Positions 45,190-57,750 of a DNA stretch of 64,000 nucleotides are shown here, one piece after another. The stretch's first letter is position 1; each line of letters opens with the position of its first letter. The stretch covers positions 7,440,213 to 7,504,212 of the forward strand of contig NC_092574.1 of assembly GCF_037975245.1 (NCBI RefSeq), read 5' to 3'. The position numbers and the translations under genes are program-made. The notes under the pieces are model-generated. The model worked only from the letters and a program-made list of their open reading frames with translations. It searched no databases and had not been told where the DNA came from. Source of the DNA: Apostichopus japonicus. Taxonomy: Eukaryota > Echinodermata > Holothuroidea > Aspidochirotida > Stichopodidae.

Positions 45190-46810
45190 ATAAAATCTTT
45201 CGGAGGGCTATGCAGATTCCTTTGGGACCACGTATCTCCCGCACGGAAGCAGATATGGATCTGGGAGTTGCAAATTTGGGCTCCTGAGCATCGGTTACCC
45301 CCTGTTACGTCATTTGGGCGAAATCGAGTTTGGGTCAATTTTTGGCCAAAATTGCAAGGGATAGTTACCCTTACGGATTTTTTAAAATCAGGTTTTTTGC
45401 CTCCCACGCACTCAAAATACATCCGATTCGAAAATAAACTTCAGATTCGTAATCAGCGTGTCGCAAACTACCAGAAAAAATACATATTTATCGCTTTTGC
45501 GACAACAAGTTTTTTCCCCTCAAAAACAAGTACGACGAAAAACTTTTAGGACGAACAAAGGCTTAAAATCTTTTGTTGTCCCTAAAAGTTTTTCCATTTT
45601 CTTTTGTTCATGTCAAGTTGCAAACTGAGCGGAAAAAGTGTCATAAGAGGGCGCAAAGGCGATAAATGTGTATCTTTTCTGGTAGTTCGCGACATGCTGA
45701 TTACGAATCTGAGGTTTATTTTGGAATTGGGTACCAAAATGAGGTACTTTTTTAACTTTGCAAGAAAAAACACCTATTTTTGGCCCAAATAGAAATAATA
45801 TAGACAAAAAAGCCTTTCCCGGTCAGATAATTACACGAAAGTGATATATAACAAAGACAAGGGTGTCTTCTACTCCACATCTAATTTTAATGTCGATGGA
45901 TGTTTCAGAGAGGACAAGAGAGGGGCTGAAAAGAGGGGGTTTCCCAAATTTTGCACTTATAAAGAACACGTATTTCTATCTTGTACTTTGGGACAACGTA
46001 TCTCCCGAAAGGAAGCAGATATGGACCTGGGAGTTGCAGATTTGGGCTCCTTAGCATCGATTACTCCCAGTTACGTCTTTTGGGCGAAATCGATTTTGGG
46101 TCAATTTTTGGCCAAAATTGCAAGGGATAGTTACCCTTACGGATTTTTTAAAATCAGGTTTTTTGCCTCCCACGCACTCAAAATTCATCCAATTCGAAAA
46201 TAAACTTCAGATTCGTAATCAGCGTGTCGCGAACTACCAGAAAAGATACACATTTATCGCTTTTGCGACAACAAGTTTTTTCCCCTCAAAAACAAGTACG
46301 ACGAAAAACTTTTAGGACGAACAAAGGCTTAAAATCTTTTGTTGTCCCTAAAAGTTTTTCCATTTTCTTTTGTTCATGTCAAGTTGCAAACTGAGCGAAA
46401 AAAGTGTCATAAGAGGGCGCAAAGGCGATAAATGTGTATCTTTTCTGGTAGTTCGCGACATGCTGATTACGAATCTGAGGTTTATTTTCGAATTGGGTAC
46501 CAAAATGAGGTACTTTTTTAACTTTGCAAGAAAAAACACCTATTTTTGGCGCAAATAGAAATAATATAGACAAAAAAAGCCTTTCCCGGTCAGATAATTA
46601 CACGAAAATGATGTATAACAAAGACAATGGTGTCGTCTACTCCACGTCTAATTTTAATGTCGATGGGTGTTCATAGAGGACAAGAGAGGGGCTGAAAAGA
46701 GGGGGTTTTCCAAATTTTTGCATTTGGAAAACCCCCTCTTTTCAGCCGCTCTCTTGTCCTCTCTGAAACGTAACAGGAGGTAATCGATGCTCAGAAGCCC
46801 AAATCTGCAA
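45190..46810. repeat. Modular repeat, locus 2: 766-bp tandem with internal inverted modules
   Basis: Two units start with cgtatctcccg at 45231 and 45997. Each holds, in order, a 190-bp block with ttgggcgaaatcga, an inverted 85-bp module, a 150-bp spacer with a self-complementary centre (aaaacttttaggac and gtccctaaaagttttt), the 85-bp module forward, and a 160-bp block ending near gacaagagaggggctgaaaa. The last unit ends in an inverted copy of that block and of the first block. The same modules occur at 28740-29870. Confidence 0.92.
46675..46764. repeat. 40-bp-arm palindrome with 8-base loop
   Basis: The left arm 46675-46714 (agaggacaagagaggggctg and on) is the near-perfect reverse complement of 46723-46764, with a tttttgca loop. 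It is formed by head-to-head copies of the last module of the 766-bp unit. Such a hairpin is often unstable on cloning and can mark an inversion point. Confidence 0.92.
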
Positions 46811-47534
46811 CTTCCAGGTCCATATCTACAAGTTATGTATATGTCACTGGGCGGCATCGGTAGGGACATCGTTTTTTGGTCCACATTTGAGTTTCCATCA
46901 TATTTTTAATGTGCTTTTCATACATATCTTTTAATGTGATCGTTATAATGACCACTTCTCAGGTTTTTTGAGTCGTATTTCTGTATCCAGTGGAATTGTC
47001 TCGCTGAGATATAAAATGATGAATTTTCCGTACGTTTTCACGGTAGGCCCCTCTGTTCAAGATCAATGCACGACTATAACATTAGGTCCACTAAGTGCGG
47101 ATATTGGTCTCCATTTGCCACTATTGCAGTAAACCCAGCCGAGCAACGTATCTACGGTGTCTCTTAAAAGACATCATCATTAACAAAGTCGAAAAGAATT
47201 TTTAGTCTCTTTGGTGTCATTTTAAAAGTATTTCTGATTACATTACGTATAGATTCGCTCTCTCTCCTTTTCTATGAGAAAGTTACATACGGGAAACATG
47301 ACAATGACCGTAATAAAATCATTTTTCAGGATTACTAGCGATCAATTCGCTCAATTTGTTTCAAAATATGGTTGGAAAGTGATATGAATTCCTCCTCATT
47401 CATTCATTTATTTGAGCATGTTGAACGCTTGCGATAACATGTCATTACGAATCATTGCAGACGCTCACCCAAACCGTTAAATACCGCCCCTCCCCCCTAC
47501 CCTCGCCCCTTCTCTTCCTACACTGCGCTCCCAA

Positions 47535-47891
47535 CATTGGCGGATCGTCCATACAGTCAGGGGCGGACGGACTCAAATGGACTGCTGGCGCCCTTTTTAG
47601 CTATTTACCACCTTTTACTTATTCGCGATTATTGACTTTTTTATTGCGCTCTCAACTACCTATTGACATTTGTCACATTTTGTTGGCGATGATACCTTTT
47701 TATTCTTCGTTTATCTGCATATAAGCAAGGCCCGGAAAGGGTTATTTCCGGCGATTAAGGAAGTATCTTTAATCAACAAAATTCTGTACGCGCCGCGCCA
47801 ACCTGTGGTGGCGGTCCGCTTAGATAAAGTCGAAAGCGCCCCTACAGACCATTCTCGCCCCCTCTGACCAATACCCCAAGCTCCGCCACAT
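47535..47891. mobile_element. hAT-type miniature transposon, relative of the one at 10958
   Basis: It shares the inner sequence gactcaaatggactgctggc and the cassette ending in cttagata with 10958-11344. The ends are cattggcgga and ctccgccacat. The flanks gctcccaa (47527-47534) and gctcccat (47892-47899) form a target duplication with one mismatch. Confidence 0.88.
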
Positions 47892-48289
47892 GCTCCCATT
47901 CATTCTAACCCCATCAATCCATCTAGTAGCCCCCTCCCCAACCGAACCTCCTTTGTTAAAGGAATATCTAATGATTAGAGACACTTATTCTTATGTTTAA
48001 TCAGCAAAGAGCAAACAATAATGATTTTATCACTAAGACTTTTTTTTAATTTCTTAGTTACGACATCATTTAACTTCCCACTCAATCCTACACTCCCTGA
48101 TACCCTTCCATACTTCATCGTTACACGCAGCACGCAACGATCTTTGTTCTACTTAATTGATCCTTACTGAGTCTCTCAACTTAAAAGCAATATTTTTTTT
48201 CCAAATAGATTAGTGAAAGTTACAAAGTTTTAAGTAATAAATTAGAAGCATCTCCTTATTAAGGCATTGTATTATCGGCCTAGTTTTCC

Positions 48290-50212
48290 GATAAGCTATA
48301 CAGACCCCCCCCCCGCCCCAAATGCTCTGATAAATGAAGACAAGATGTACTGAAAGTATTTCTCCTTCCCCCTCTCTGGGCCTTGGTCATCATAAACTAT
48401 TTATTTACCATTTTGATGGGAACTCCAGATGTCTGTATTCATCTACTCTAATGGATTAGATGAGGTTAATAAAACTCCTTCACACAGGAATAAATAATAA
48501 TAAGCAAATATTTATATAGCGCTTTATGCAAAGGCCTCAAAGCGCTTAAAGGACGGACATCCCCAATTTGTTGTTTAAAACTTACAAGTAATTATCAGCC
48601 ACTCTTAAAGCCTTTAACATTTTATTCATTTGAACCAATAAATTCTTCTCTCAGATTTTTCTATCTATAGATTGACCTTGGCAAAACAAAGACACAACGG
48701 TAAGGCATTTTGTTGAATCGATACATCTGATATGCGAGAAATCTAGCCAGTTTTCAACGTCCTATGAACTGCAAGGTGCCTCTTAGGAGAGGGAAAGGTT
48801 TTATTTTCAGGGTTCGATTAACATTAATAAAGCAAACTAAATTAATTAGCTGTGGAGGGGATAAGGGGGAGAGGACAGGCAACAACAATTTAAGGAGGGG
48901 AAGATTTTGAACTGAAGTTTTTGTCGCTACAGGGCAATACCTTTACTGTCCACATCCCCACACCCCCTCCCAACCCCCTTCAACCTTTGCATAAAAATAC
49001 CTTGCATTTAGGCCTAATTAAAGAACTAATCTACAGTCTTAATTTGCCCTCAGAATGCATCATTTGATGCCAGAATTCCGCCCCCCCTCCCTCACCTCGG
49101 TAGGTTATCTAGTGCATAACACTGAAGGAAACATGATTACCCCATGACCCGACATGACTCAATGTCGCACAGGGCAGGGACAACAATAACGACGTCAGTT
49201 GGACCTGCCTGTTCAATGTTTATCATCATTTATATCACAACGAATCAGTTTCAAGGTGTAATATAACAAGCTTTCAGAAACATAAAGTTACGACGAATGT
49301 AAAGCTGTTGAGAGATACAGCTGATTGCCTTGTGAATAAATTTAGTGGTATTCAAAATCTTAAGAAAAAATTTTCAATAAAATTCATACAGATAAATAGA
49401 ATACTTATCACTAGTTATGTTTATTTGTATAATAAAATTTTACTTATTTTTTTCCTTTTTTCTACATGAACAATTCATACGTCTTTTATCTCTAGCTTCC
49501 TCTGTATTACCACCTTTAAAATAAAAAGAAGATTTTTATATATTTTTAAGACATATTATTATATATTTTCCTAATTCACATAACTTAACCCATACTAACT
49601 ATTGTTCTATTTAATTCGTAACAAGAGAAAAGCACTTCTTTAAGTAAAATTAGCATTACATTTTTCAATAGCAGGGCAATATTGTCAGCAAAATTTAATT
49701 CAAAGTTTGTGAGAACAAACGAAAACAGAATTCCTTAATTTGTTATTCTTCTTTGCAAGAAGTAGCTACAACATGTAATAGACATATTAAGTTATCGTCC
49801 TAACTGTTCCAACACTTTCTGCATAAAATAATTTTTTTTGTTCTTACAAACTTGAACAGGCAAGAAAGGGTCAAAGATATTTATTAATTATTTAATAGTA
49901 TTATCTTTAAATGTTTGGGTTTAAATGGATTCAAAATTTCTAGCGAAACTTGAAATAGTTGAAAGGAAAAAAAATCTTGTCCTATTGTGAGTTTATCTGA
50001 GGAGAAGATTACAATTCGTTGCAGAATGTCAAGGGTCATAAAACATGATTTAATAAATATACAGACATCTTCTTTTTCTTGAATATCCTTCACCTTTGTG
50101 GGTGCGACATAATCTCCAAAGGTAAAGGAATTCGTTCGTGAAATCGGTCACAACATTTTTGACGGTTTTTATCGTCACCTCTGTATGAAAAGAACTGCAG
50201 CAGATTAAAGGG
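48290..50212. repeat. Long dispersed repeat, copy B
   Basis: Same orientation and order as copy A (24945-27150). It lacks the hAT insertion of copy A but has its own 50-odd-bp insertion at about 48496-48550. Base differences are a few percent. The - strand frame at 50093-49884 matches that of copy A over the DILQRIVIFSSDKL part. Confidence 0.9.
48496..48550. mobile_element. Short insertion with tatagcgcttta...aaagcgctt ends
   Basis: Present in copy B of the long repeat (gaataaataataataagcaa, then tatagcgctttatgcaaagg and cctcaaagcgctta), absent from copy A, which reads gaataaaggacgg. It resembles a widespread invertebrate repeat with AAGCGCT motifs and an ATA/AATA-rich edge, here only a terminal fragment. 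Confidence 0.6.
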
Positions 50213-50484
50213 GTCCCGTAGTAACAAAGGGCGAATTGTCCATCCATCAACCTTATTCACAGACCAGATGCGAGTCATGCGTCGGTGAGGGCAGCTACTC
50301 CGGGTAATATTTTACCTAAAGATTTGAAAAACGGAAGCAGAAATATTAGGAGGGTACTCCGAAAAACTAACGAAAATAGGACACCGGACCTGGTATTCAG
50401 ATAAAAATTTCATGAAATTATGGTTTGTGATGATGACAGAGGAAAGCAATTGACTAGACAGGATTCTCTGGTAATCCCCAAATG

Positions 50485-50880
50485 ACATATGACCTCCACC
50501 AAAAACAATAGGCTTCTTGCACTCAATTTGTTTCTTCTACACATCAAATATGAAGTTGGTCTGACTTTCCCTTCTTGAGATATCGTGTTTACAAGGTTTT
50601 CACAGTTTGACCCCTGGTGGCCCAAATGACCTTGACCTCCACCAAAAACAATAGGCTTCTTGTACTTAATGTGGTACTTCTACACACCAAATATGAAATT
50701 GGTCTGACCTTTCATTCTTTAGATATCATGTTTACAAGGTTTTCACAATTTGACCCCTGGTGATCCTAAATGACCTCCACAAAAACAATAGGCTTCTTGT
50801 ACTTAATGTGGTACTTCTACACACTAAATATGACATTGGTCTGACCTTCCCTCTCGAGATATCGTACATCCACACGCATA
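50485..50880. repeat. ~140-bp tandem repeat (gacctccaccaaaaacaatagg), three units
   Basis: The units start at about 50491, 50634 and 50773. Shared blocks are aaaacaataggcttcttg, cttctacacac-aaatatga, ttggtctgac and gagatatcgtgtttacaagg followed by tttgacccctggtg. The tail passes into CA/TG-rich DNA. A related block lies at the end of the array near 57600-57720. Confidence 0.85.
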
Positions 50881-51443
50881 CACACGCGTACCCACACTTA
50901 ATACCCATACACACGCCATCATGAATGCAAAGGTTACGATTATCATCGAAAACTAAAATAGAGTTTGAAATGGTACTTTTGATGACCGTGCCTGCTTGAG
51001 ATATGAGGTAAATTATACGATGGAAAAGTGTTTTAGCTAGAAAAAGAGCGTCACCAACTATCAAGTGCAATATGTAGGAGCACAGGGCCCAAGTAGCCTA
51101 AGTAAGGCCTCAAGGAACTGCTTAACTTATCAGTACAAGATTGTGGGCCAATGGTTTTCTGCAGGTTATGGGCCACCCCCATTCAGAACCCCTTGTTCTT
51201 GATGATCCCCTTACCATACAATGTGCTATTGCAGCAGACATTGTGCAATATTTCTTGATGTAAATTTTAAAATACAAAATGTTAGAATGCTACCCCCCCC
51301 CCCCGCCCCCTCTCACCATCCTCTGAAGTAAGTTCTCAACATTTTGTGCTGCTACTGCACACAAACAAATCTAAATCAACTTTTCAAACTTTTGACTAGT
51401 GACATTAAATTCCCAAGTAATATACCAAAAAAATTAAAGATCA

Positions 51444-51755
<312 letters not shown>

Positions 51756-52203
51756 TCATGCAAGACCCAACACACCCTTTGTTTCAGCACTATAATTAAA
51801 ACCGCTCTGGACTGCGTTTTTATGCCCACCACGTACACTTAGGGGCTTGCTACAGATACTCATTTGTGCCTAAATCTATCCATATATTTAATTCACAAGT
51901 GAGAAGATAAGTTTCTTATTTGTAGAACTTGCTGCATATATGTTTGTATTACTGTATGTTTATCGCAGTCTATTGATACTTATACTATTGCTTTTGTTTT
52001 TTTTCTTTTCTTTTTTCGTTTACGACCTGTGTAGGCAGAATTTCTGATTGTGGACAATAAATTCAAATTCAATTCAATAATGATTTTCAGTGAGATTGCA
52101 GGGGCGGATCCAGGGGGGGGGGGCCCGGGGGGCCCGGGCCCCCCCTTTTTGAAAATCCTGATTTTTTTTTACCGCGTTCGAGGGAAAGGGCCCCATGCGT
52201 GAT

Positions 52204-54275
52204 CAGTGGCGTAGCTACGGGGGGCCTGGGGGCCTAGGCCCCCATGAAATAGGCTGGCCTCCCACTGGCCCCCCACTGGGAATGGGGTCAAAAAAATGTT
52301 GTAAAAAAATAAAAATAAGTGCGATTCACTTATATTTTTTGTTCAATAATTTGGAAAATAGAGTTACACAATTATCTCGTCTGCATCTGGCAGAATAAGA
52401 ATAATACAATATCTGTAGTAATCATGAGAATGGTCACACAGCATGGCATGGCAATGGTCGATGCGACAATTGCGACCATACACCACGAACCTTGTTGTGC
52501 TGCGCGATATCGATATCTGCTGAAAATATGTTCAGTGCTTCCACTTTGCGCAACAATCTATCAAAAGATTGGCTCCGTTTGTACTGAGCCGAGGTATCAG
52601 GTTTTCATATATTGCCTCGAGTCAAATGAATATATGCAGGCGCGGATCCAGGGGGGGTCCAGGGGGTCCGGACCCCCCTGCTCTTGGCCAAAAAAAAAAG
52701 AGAGAGAAAAAAATAGAGAAAAAATAATTAAATTAAACGCCAATTTTAAACATGTAGGACGTCAGAAAAGCGGTTATCCTCACAAGTCATCCAGGTGTGT
52801 CTTTTCCGTCAAATGAACTATAGTGTGCACGCGTGCTACACGTGCCAAAAATGCCTAACGATCTCAATTTTCAGACCGAAAAGTTTCAAAATTGAGGTGG
52901 TGTTCGAATTTTTTTGGGCGGTGAGGTTACAGAGCGGTAGGCTGCTAGGATGCGCTAACGAATTTTTCATGAGCAAACCCCTCACCCTTCCAGAATCCTG
53001 GATCCGGCCCTGCATCAAACAGTGGTGACGGAACGGGAGGGGATTGGGGGCTAAAGGCATTATGATTTTTGTATCATCTCAACTCATCTGATATGTAATA
53101 CCATATTTCATAGATTGTTTTTTCTCATCAATTGAGAAATTGCAGACATGAGATCCATATTTTCAGGCTAGGTACATGCTGCTTAGAATACTCGGGAAGT
53201 GCCGTTTCCGGCCATCTGGGGGGTTTGTAAAGCCAAAAATTTTCTTGTACGCTCCGCGCCAACCGATGATGGCGCTCCGCTTAGATAGTCTTACGTTCAG
53301 GCGCGGCTGGACCAGTCAGACCCCTCCACCCTGTCACAAATCCTGCATCCGCCCCTGATATGTCATTGAATATTCCACAAAACAACTTTTTATGCCCACG
53401 AAACTGTCGAAACATGATTTTCACTACTGGTAGAGATATAAAATATTGGGAATTCTGAAATTCCTACAAACATGCGGCTGTGCCTGTTCAATACTCACTA
53501 CTGTATCGCCTTAAAAAATGATGAGTGGAAATAGTTTCTCCAGGACCGTATCGTATCGTGGGTATCGAGTGCGTCTGATATATTAGGAGTGAGGGTTAAC
53601 TCCAATAGAGTTAAATTTCACTCTTAATTTGAAGTGCGCCGAGTGATCACTCCAATGGAATGAAATCCACTCATTTGTTTTTAGAGTGTTGCTAGATATA
53701 TGAAGAAGAAATTTACATACCAATACATGTTATCGGTCATCGATTGGCACAAAAACCCAGATTCTGATGACAGCTGACTCAAGAAACCCAATAAATGGCC
53801 TAATTAGCACTGAGCCACCAATGTGGACCATTACCGAAACATCGATGCGTGTTAGTCTTCCATCCCCTTCCTCTAATGCTATTTAAGTCCACATGTGGGC
53901 ATATCCTGCAAACCGGTATATACCGGTAGCCCACAGGGGTTTGAGTTGGGAGAAAGGCCTTGACAGCTTGAAACGACAAATGATGCCAACTTCACTCAAG
54001 TTTAAAGTCTGGCTGAGTTGGCAAGGCCAGTCAGCATGAAAGAGAAAATCTTTTTTTGCATTTCTGTTACCAAAGTTGCACATCTTTTTTGGTTGCTATT
54101 TTGCCTCACAGGTGCCATCTCCTGCGATCTGGGGGGTGCTGAAATCTCAAATTTTCTCTGTACGCTCCGCACCAACCAAGGTGGCGCTCCGCTTAGATAG
54201 TAACCTCCGCCCCCCCCCACAAGAAAGAACAGCCCCCCATTGCCCCCCACTCAAAAAATGCTAGCTACGCCACTG
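52204..54275. mobile_element. Nested hAT-like element with cagtggcgtagc ends
   Basis: cagtggcgtagct at the left and agctacgccactg at the right are inverted repeats. The flanks tgcgtgat and tgcgtgta match in 6 of 8 positions. It carries at least one further insertion and two copies of the cassette ending gcgctccgcttagatag (about 53190-53300 and 54110-54205). No transposase frame is seen. Confidence 0.75.
52637..53012. mobile_element. Inner hAT-like element (caggcgcggatccaggg ends)
   Basis: caggcgcggatccaggg and cctggatccggccctg are near-perfect terminal inverted repeats of a 376-bp element, with GC-rich subterminal palindromes (tccgga centre near 52668). No target duplication was found. It lies within the element at 52204-54275. 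Confidence 0.72.
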
Positions 54276-55075
54276 TGCGTGTAATTTTTTGTAAAATACA
54301 TTTGCAAAAAGAGTACCACCAACATTCTGATAAAGTGAAGGTAAGAGGGGCACTCTGACTGCATCAATAGTCTCCATCTGGAAGGGGGCATCCAAGATGA
54401 AATGGCATGGAGTAGCCTGGTAAAAAGTAGTTTGCATCACCACCTACTCCCCAAAGACGTAAATCCCAGCTCATTGCTCGAAATTGCAAATATTTGCCCG
54501 GCAAACCATGAATACATGATTTATTGGAAATAAATTTTACTCCAAACTTTTACGAAAAGTAGCACAAGATTGCACCGAGGACCTCCATATTTTGTGAAAT
54601 TTTCCAAAGGGGGAGGGGGGCACCCACTCCCCTTAGATCCCTCACCCAGGACGACGATTAGGCATTTCCCATCTGGGCCCCCCCTTCGGCGAAATCCTGG
54701 ATCCGCCACTGGATTGTGTAAAAGGTTCAGTCGACATTTACAAAACATATGCATGTCATATACCGTGAAGCTCGCTGTCAGCACAGACCTTTAAGAGCAA
54801 TAACATAGGAAAACATTTTTGAATATGCTGACCGAATTTGAAAACCCCTGAATTTCTGACTAAAGCTCAACCTTCATTATTAAGTCTGATTTACATTCAA
54901 TTCATTTAATTACATTCAATTTGATTACATTCAATTTATTCTGATTTTCATTCAACACAGATTCTACTGTGGAACTGGAACGACTATACACAACTTTTGA
55001 AAATGATTTATCGTATTATTGTTCACACTGGCGAGAGAAAAAATCACAGATGTAGAAAATGAGTTTTCGTCCTAC

Positions 55076-55176
55076 CGATAATTGTCGTGGTTCCTTTTTC
55101 TGTTGCAGCAACGACAGCGTCCATCAGAGCTTTGGTGCCGTGGGCAAAGTTTTCATACTCAAAAACACCGGCAGGT
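55076..55176 (-). CDS. PGK1: Phosphoglycerate kinase exon ([19 protein letters not shown])
   Basis: 101 nt on the - strand, acceptor cttacag, donor gtagga. It encodes [20 protein letters not shown] and [13 protein letters not shown]. In other animals this follows the IVWNG motif and precedes IIGGGDTAT, as here. The exon upstream (with KQIVWNG) was not found before the Helentron at 58.7 kb, so upstream exons probably lie beyond the window. The 3.4-kb intron to the next exon is filled with hAT elements. Confidence 0.93.
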
Positions 55177-55319
55177 CTGTAAGAGATTCATAGAGAGAAA
55201 GATTCACAGTTGCAAACTCTCCATAGACAACTAAGAGAATGCTTTTCAAAATGTTGCAAAATAAATAGTTCATAGTAAATCTTTTTTTCCATAATACCTA
55301 TGTACCATCAAACGTAAAC

Positions 55320-55480
55320 AAAACTGTTACTTATTGATTTTAAATTTGAAAAGGGCAACGAAAGTGAGGCTACGACGAGATTCGAACCAGTGACATCTCG
55401 GGGATACGAGCCCTGCATTCGACCAGCTGAGCTTTCAAAATTTTTGTTGGTGGTCATCCCTGTATAGCCACTTATTTGCT
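55320..55480 (-). mobile_element. tRNA-headed SINE (Thr-like)
   Basis: On the - strand: A-box agctcagctggtcgaatgc, an anticodon-like arm agggctcgtatcccc with CGT in the loop, and B-box ggttcgaatctc. Then comes the body ctcactttcgttgccctttt and an AT-rich tail. The acceptor stem does not pair, which argues for a SINE and not a tRNA gene. Confidence 0.72.
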
Positions 55481-55679
55481 GGGAGTGCCAGTCAAACAAG
55501 AGCCCAAGGGCACCGTGGTTCCTTGCATAGGGGTATATGACAATACACATAATATTATCAAGCAAGATTGGGTTCAAATAGTCAAGTAATTGTGGTTACA
55601 TGTACCCATAAAGTAACCAACACTATAGCCAACACTTTTGTGATCACAAATTGTGATCGGATTATGATCAAAATGCACT

Positions 55680-57750
55680 TTTGAGATCTGAACATGGCGT
55701 CGAAAATGTAAGAGATATAAGGTCACCTACAAGCAGGTCAACAGATATAATAACATTGGTGACCACAGGTGACATGACCGTGAAATTTGAAAATGTTCCA
55801 CGACCCCATTCACAACTTGTCCCAAAATATCAACCGTCGCATTGGGATTTAATTGCATTAAATGTCTAAAAATTAACTTTAAACTTGTATACATAACTAC
55901 ACACACAAAGGTCACCCGTAGGTCAACCAATTGACCTTTTTGATCGGTGAGACCTAAATAGAGCATCAAAACTATAAAAATTCAAACATTTTTTCTTTGC
56001 CCATTTTTCCCCCCAAAAGACTAGTTTTTTAACATTAATTAATGTTTAACATTAATAACTTTGCACACGAAGGTCCCACGGGGGTCAACCCATTGACATT
56101 AATGATCAGAAGGTACCTTTGACATCAGAAAATAGCATCGAAACTGTAAAAATTCCCAATACAAGAAATGGTCACCAGAGGTCAAATTGGGGTCAAAGGT
56201 CACCCAGATGTGGGTTGACAATTGGATTACATTGAAGCAATTTCCAACCCTAATGGACAATTCGTTGTCAAGTAATCGCCAAAAAACTACTTTTTTATCA
56301 TTAATTGACCTTTGGTGACCTCGGATCACATGACCGTTAAATTTGAAAATATACCCCTTTACCATTTGCAACTTGTCCCAAAATATCAACCGTGACACAC
56401 CTTGGCACTGGGAGTTATTGCACTAAATGTCTGAAGATTAACTTTGACCTCATATAACTTAACATACAAAGGTCACCTTGGGTCAACTCATTGACATTTT
56501 TGATCGGTGTGACGTAAATATAGCATCAAACTATAAAAATTCAAACATTTTTGTCTTTGCCCATTTTCTCCCCCCCCCCCCCAAATACTAGTTTTCTAAC
56601 ATAAATTGACCTTTGGTGATCTCCGATCACATGAACGTTAGGTTTGAAAATATTCCCCTTTACCATTTGCAACTTGTCCAAAAATATCAACCACGTCACA
56701 CCTTGGCAATGGGGTTTATTGCATTAGATGTCTGAAATTTAACTTTGATCTTGTATAACTTTGCACTCGAAGGTCACAGGGGGGTCAACCTATTGACATT
56801 TAGGATCCAGAAGGTACCTTTGACATCTGAAAATAGCATCGAAACTGTAAAAATCCCCAAAACAAGTAAAGGTCACCAGAGGTCAAATTGAGGTCAAAGG
56901 TCACCCAGATGCGGGTTGACAATTGGATTACATTGAAGCAATTTCCAACCCTAACAGACAATTCGTTCTCAAGTTATTGCCAAAAAACTAGTTTTTTATC
57001 ATTAATTGACCTTTGGTGACCTCGGATCACATGATTGTAAGTTTGGAAATATTCCCCTATACCATTTGCATCTTGTCCCAAAATATCAACCGTGACACAC
57101 CTTGGCACTGGGAGTTATTGCACTAAATGTCTGAAGATTAACTTTGACCTCATATAACTGAACCCACAAAGGTCACCTTGGGTCAACTCATGACATTTTT
57201 GATCGGTGTGACGTGAATATAGCATCAAACATAAACTAAGTCTTTGCCCATTTTCTCCCCCCAAAATTCTAGTGTTTTTTAACATTTATTGACCTTTGGT
57301 GACCTCGGATCACATGACCGTTAAGTTTGAAATATTACCCTATACCATTTGCAACTTGTCCAAAAATATCAATCTTGTCACACCTTGGAACTGGGAGTTA
57401 TTGCACTAAATGTCTGAAAATTAACAGTTTTGACCCCTAATTGACTTTTGTTGACTTGGGTCACATAACTGTTATGTTTGGAAATGATCCCTTACCCCAT
57501 TCAAAACTTTTCTCAAAATATGAACTGCATCAGAGTTTGCACCTGGAGTTATTGCAGGTTTAATGATTGGGGTTTTTGGACCATAATTGACCTTTGGCGA
57601 CCTTTGTGGGCACCAAAAACGATTGGGATCTTCTTCTCACTATGGGTTATCCAGTCACCAAGTTTGATAATGATACATCATATTCTGTTGAGATATCGTG
57701 TACACAAGCCAAGCATCACATACACACACATGCCAAGTTGAATGCATAAA
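55680..57750. repeat. GGTCA/TGACC-rich tandem array (~0.28-0.55-kb units)
   Basis: The block tgacctttggtgacctcgga, then tcacatgaccgttaa, ccatttgcaacttgtcc and caaaatatcaacc, recurs from about 56306, 56608, 57007 and 57290 (an older unit starts near 55755). A second block with gaggtcaaattg-ggtcaaaggtcaccc recurs at about 56170 and 56870. Units differ by 10-15% and by insertions. It lies directly downstream of the Helentron RPA gene in that gene's direction. Confidence 0.9.

Larger units (their letters stand above)
52099..54711. mobile_element. Outer hAT-like composite element (inferred)
   Basis: The left end caggggcggatccag and the right end ctggatccgccactg are inverted repeats with 14 of 15 matches. 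Both flanks read gattg, a possible 5-bp target duplication. Almost the whole interior is another element (52204-54275). The right part (54276-54711) holds the end-type sequence tttccaaagggggagggg. The pairing of these ends is a hypothesis. Confidence 0.5.

Noticed and set aside
52319-52816. 165-codon frame on the + strand
   Set aside because: It crosses the junction of two hAT-like elements and shows no coding features.
54555-54711. Independent transposon fragment ending ctggatccgccactg
   Set aside because: Better explained as the right end of the outer element that starts at 52099, given the matching ends and gattg flanks.
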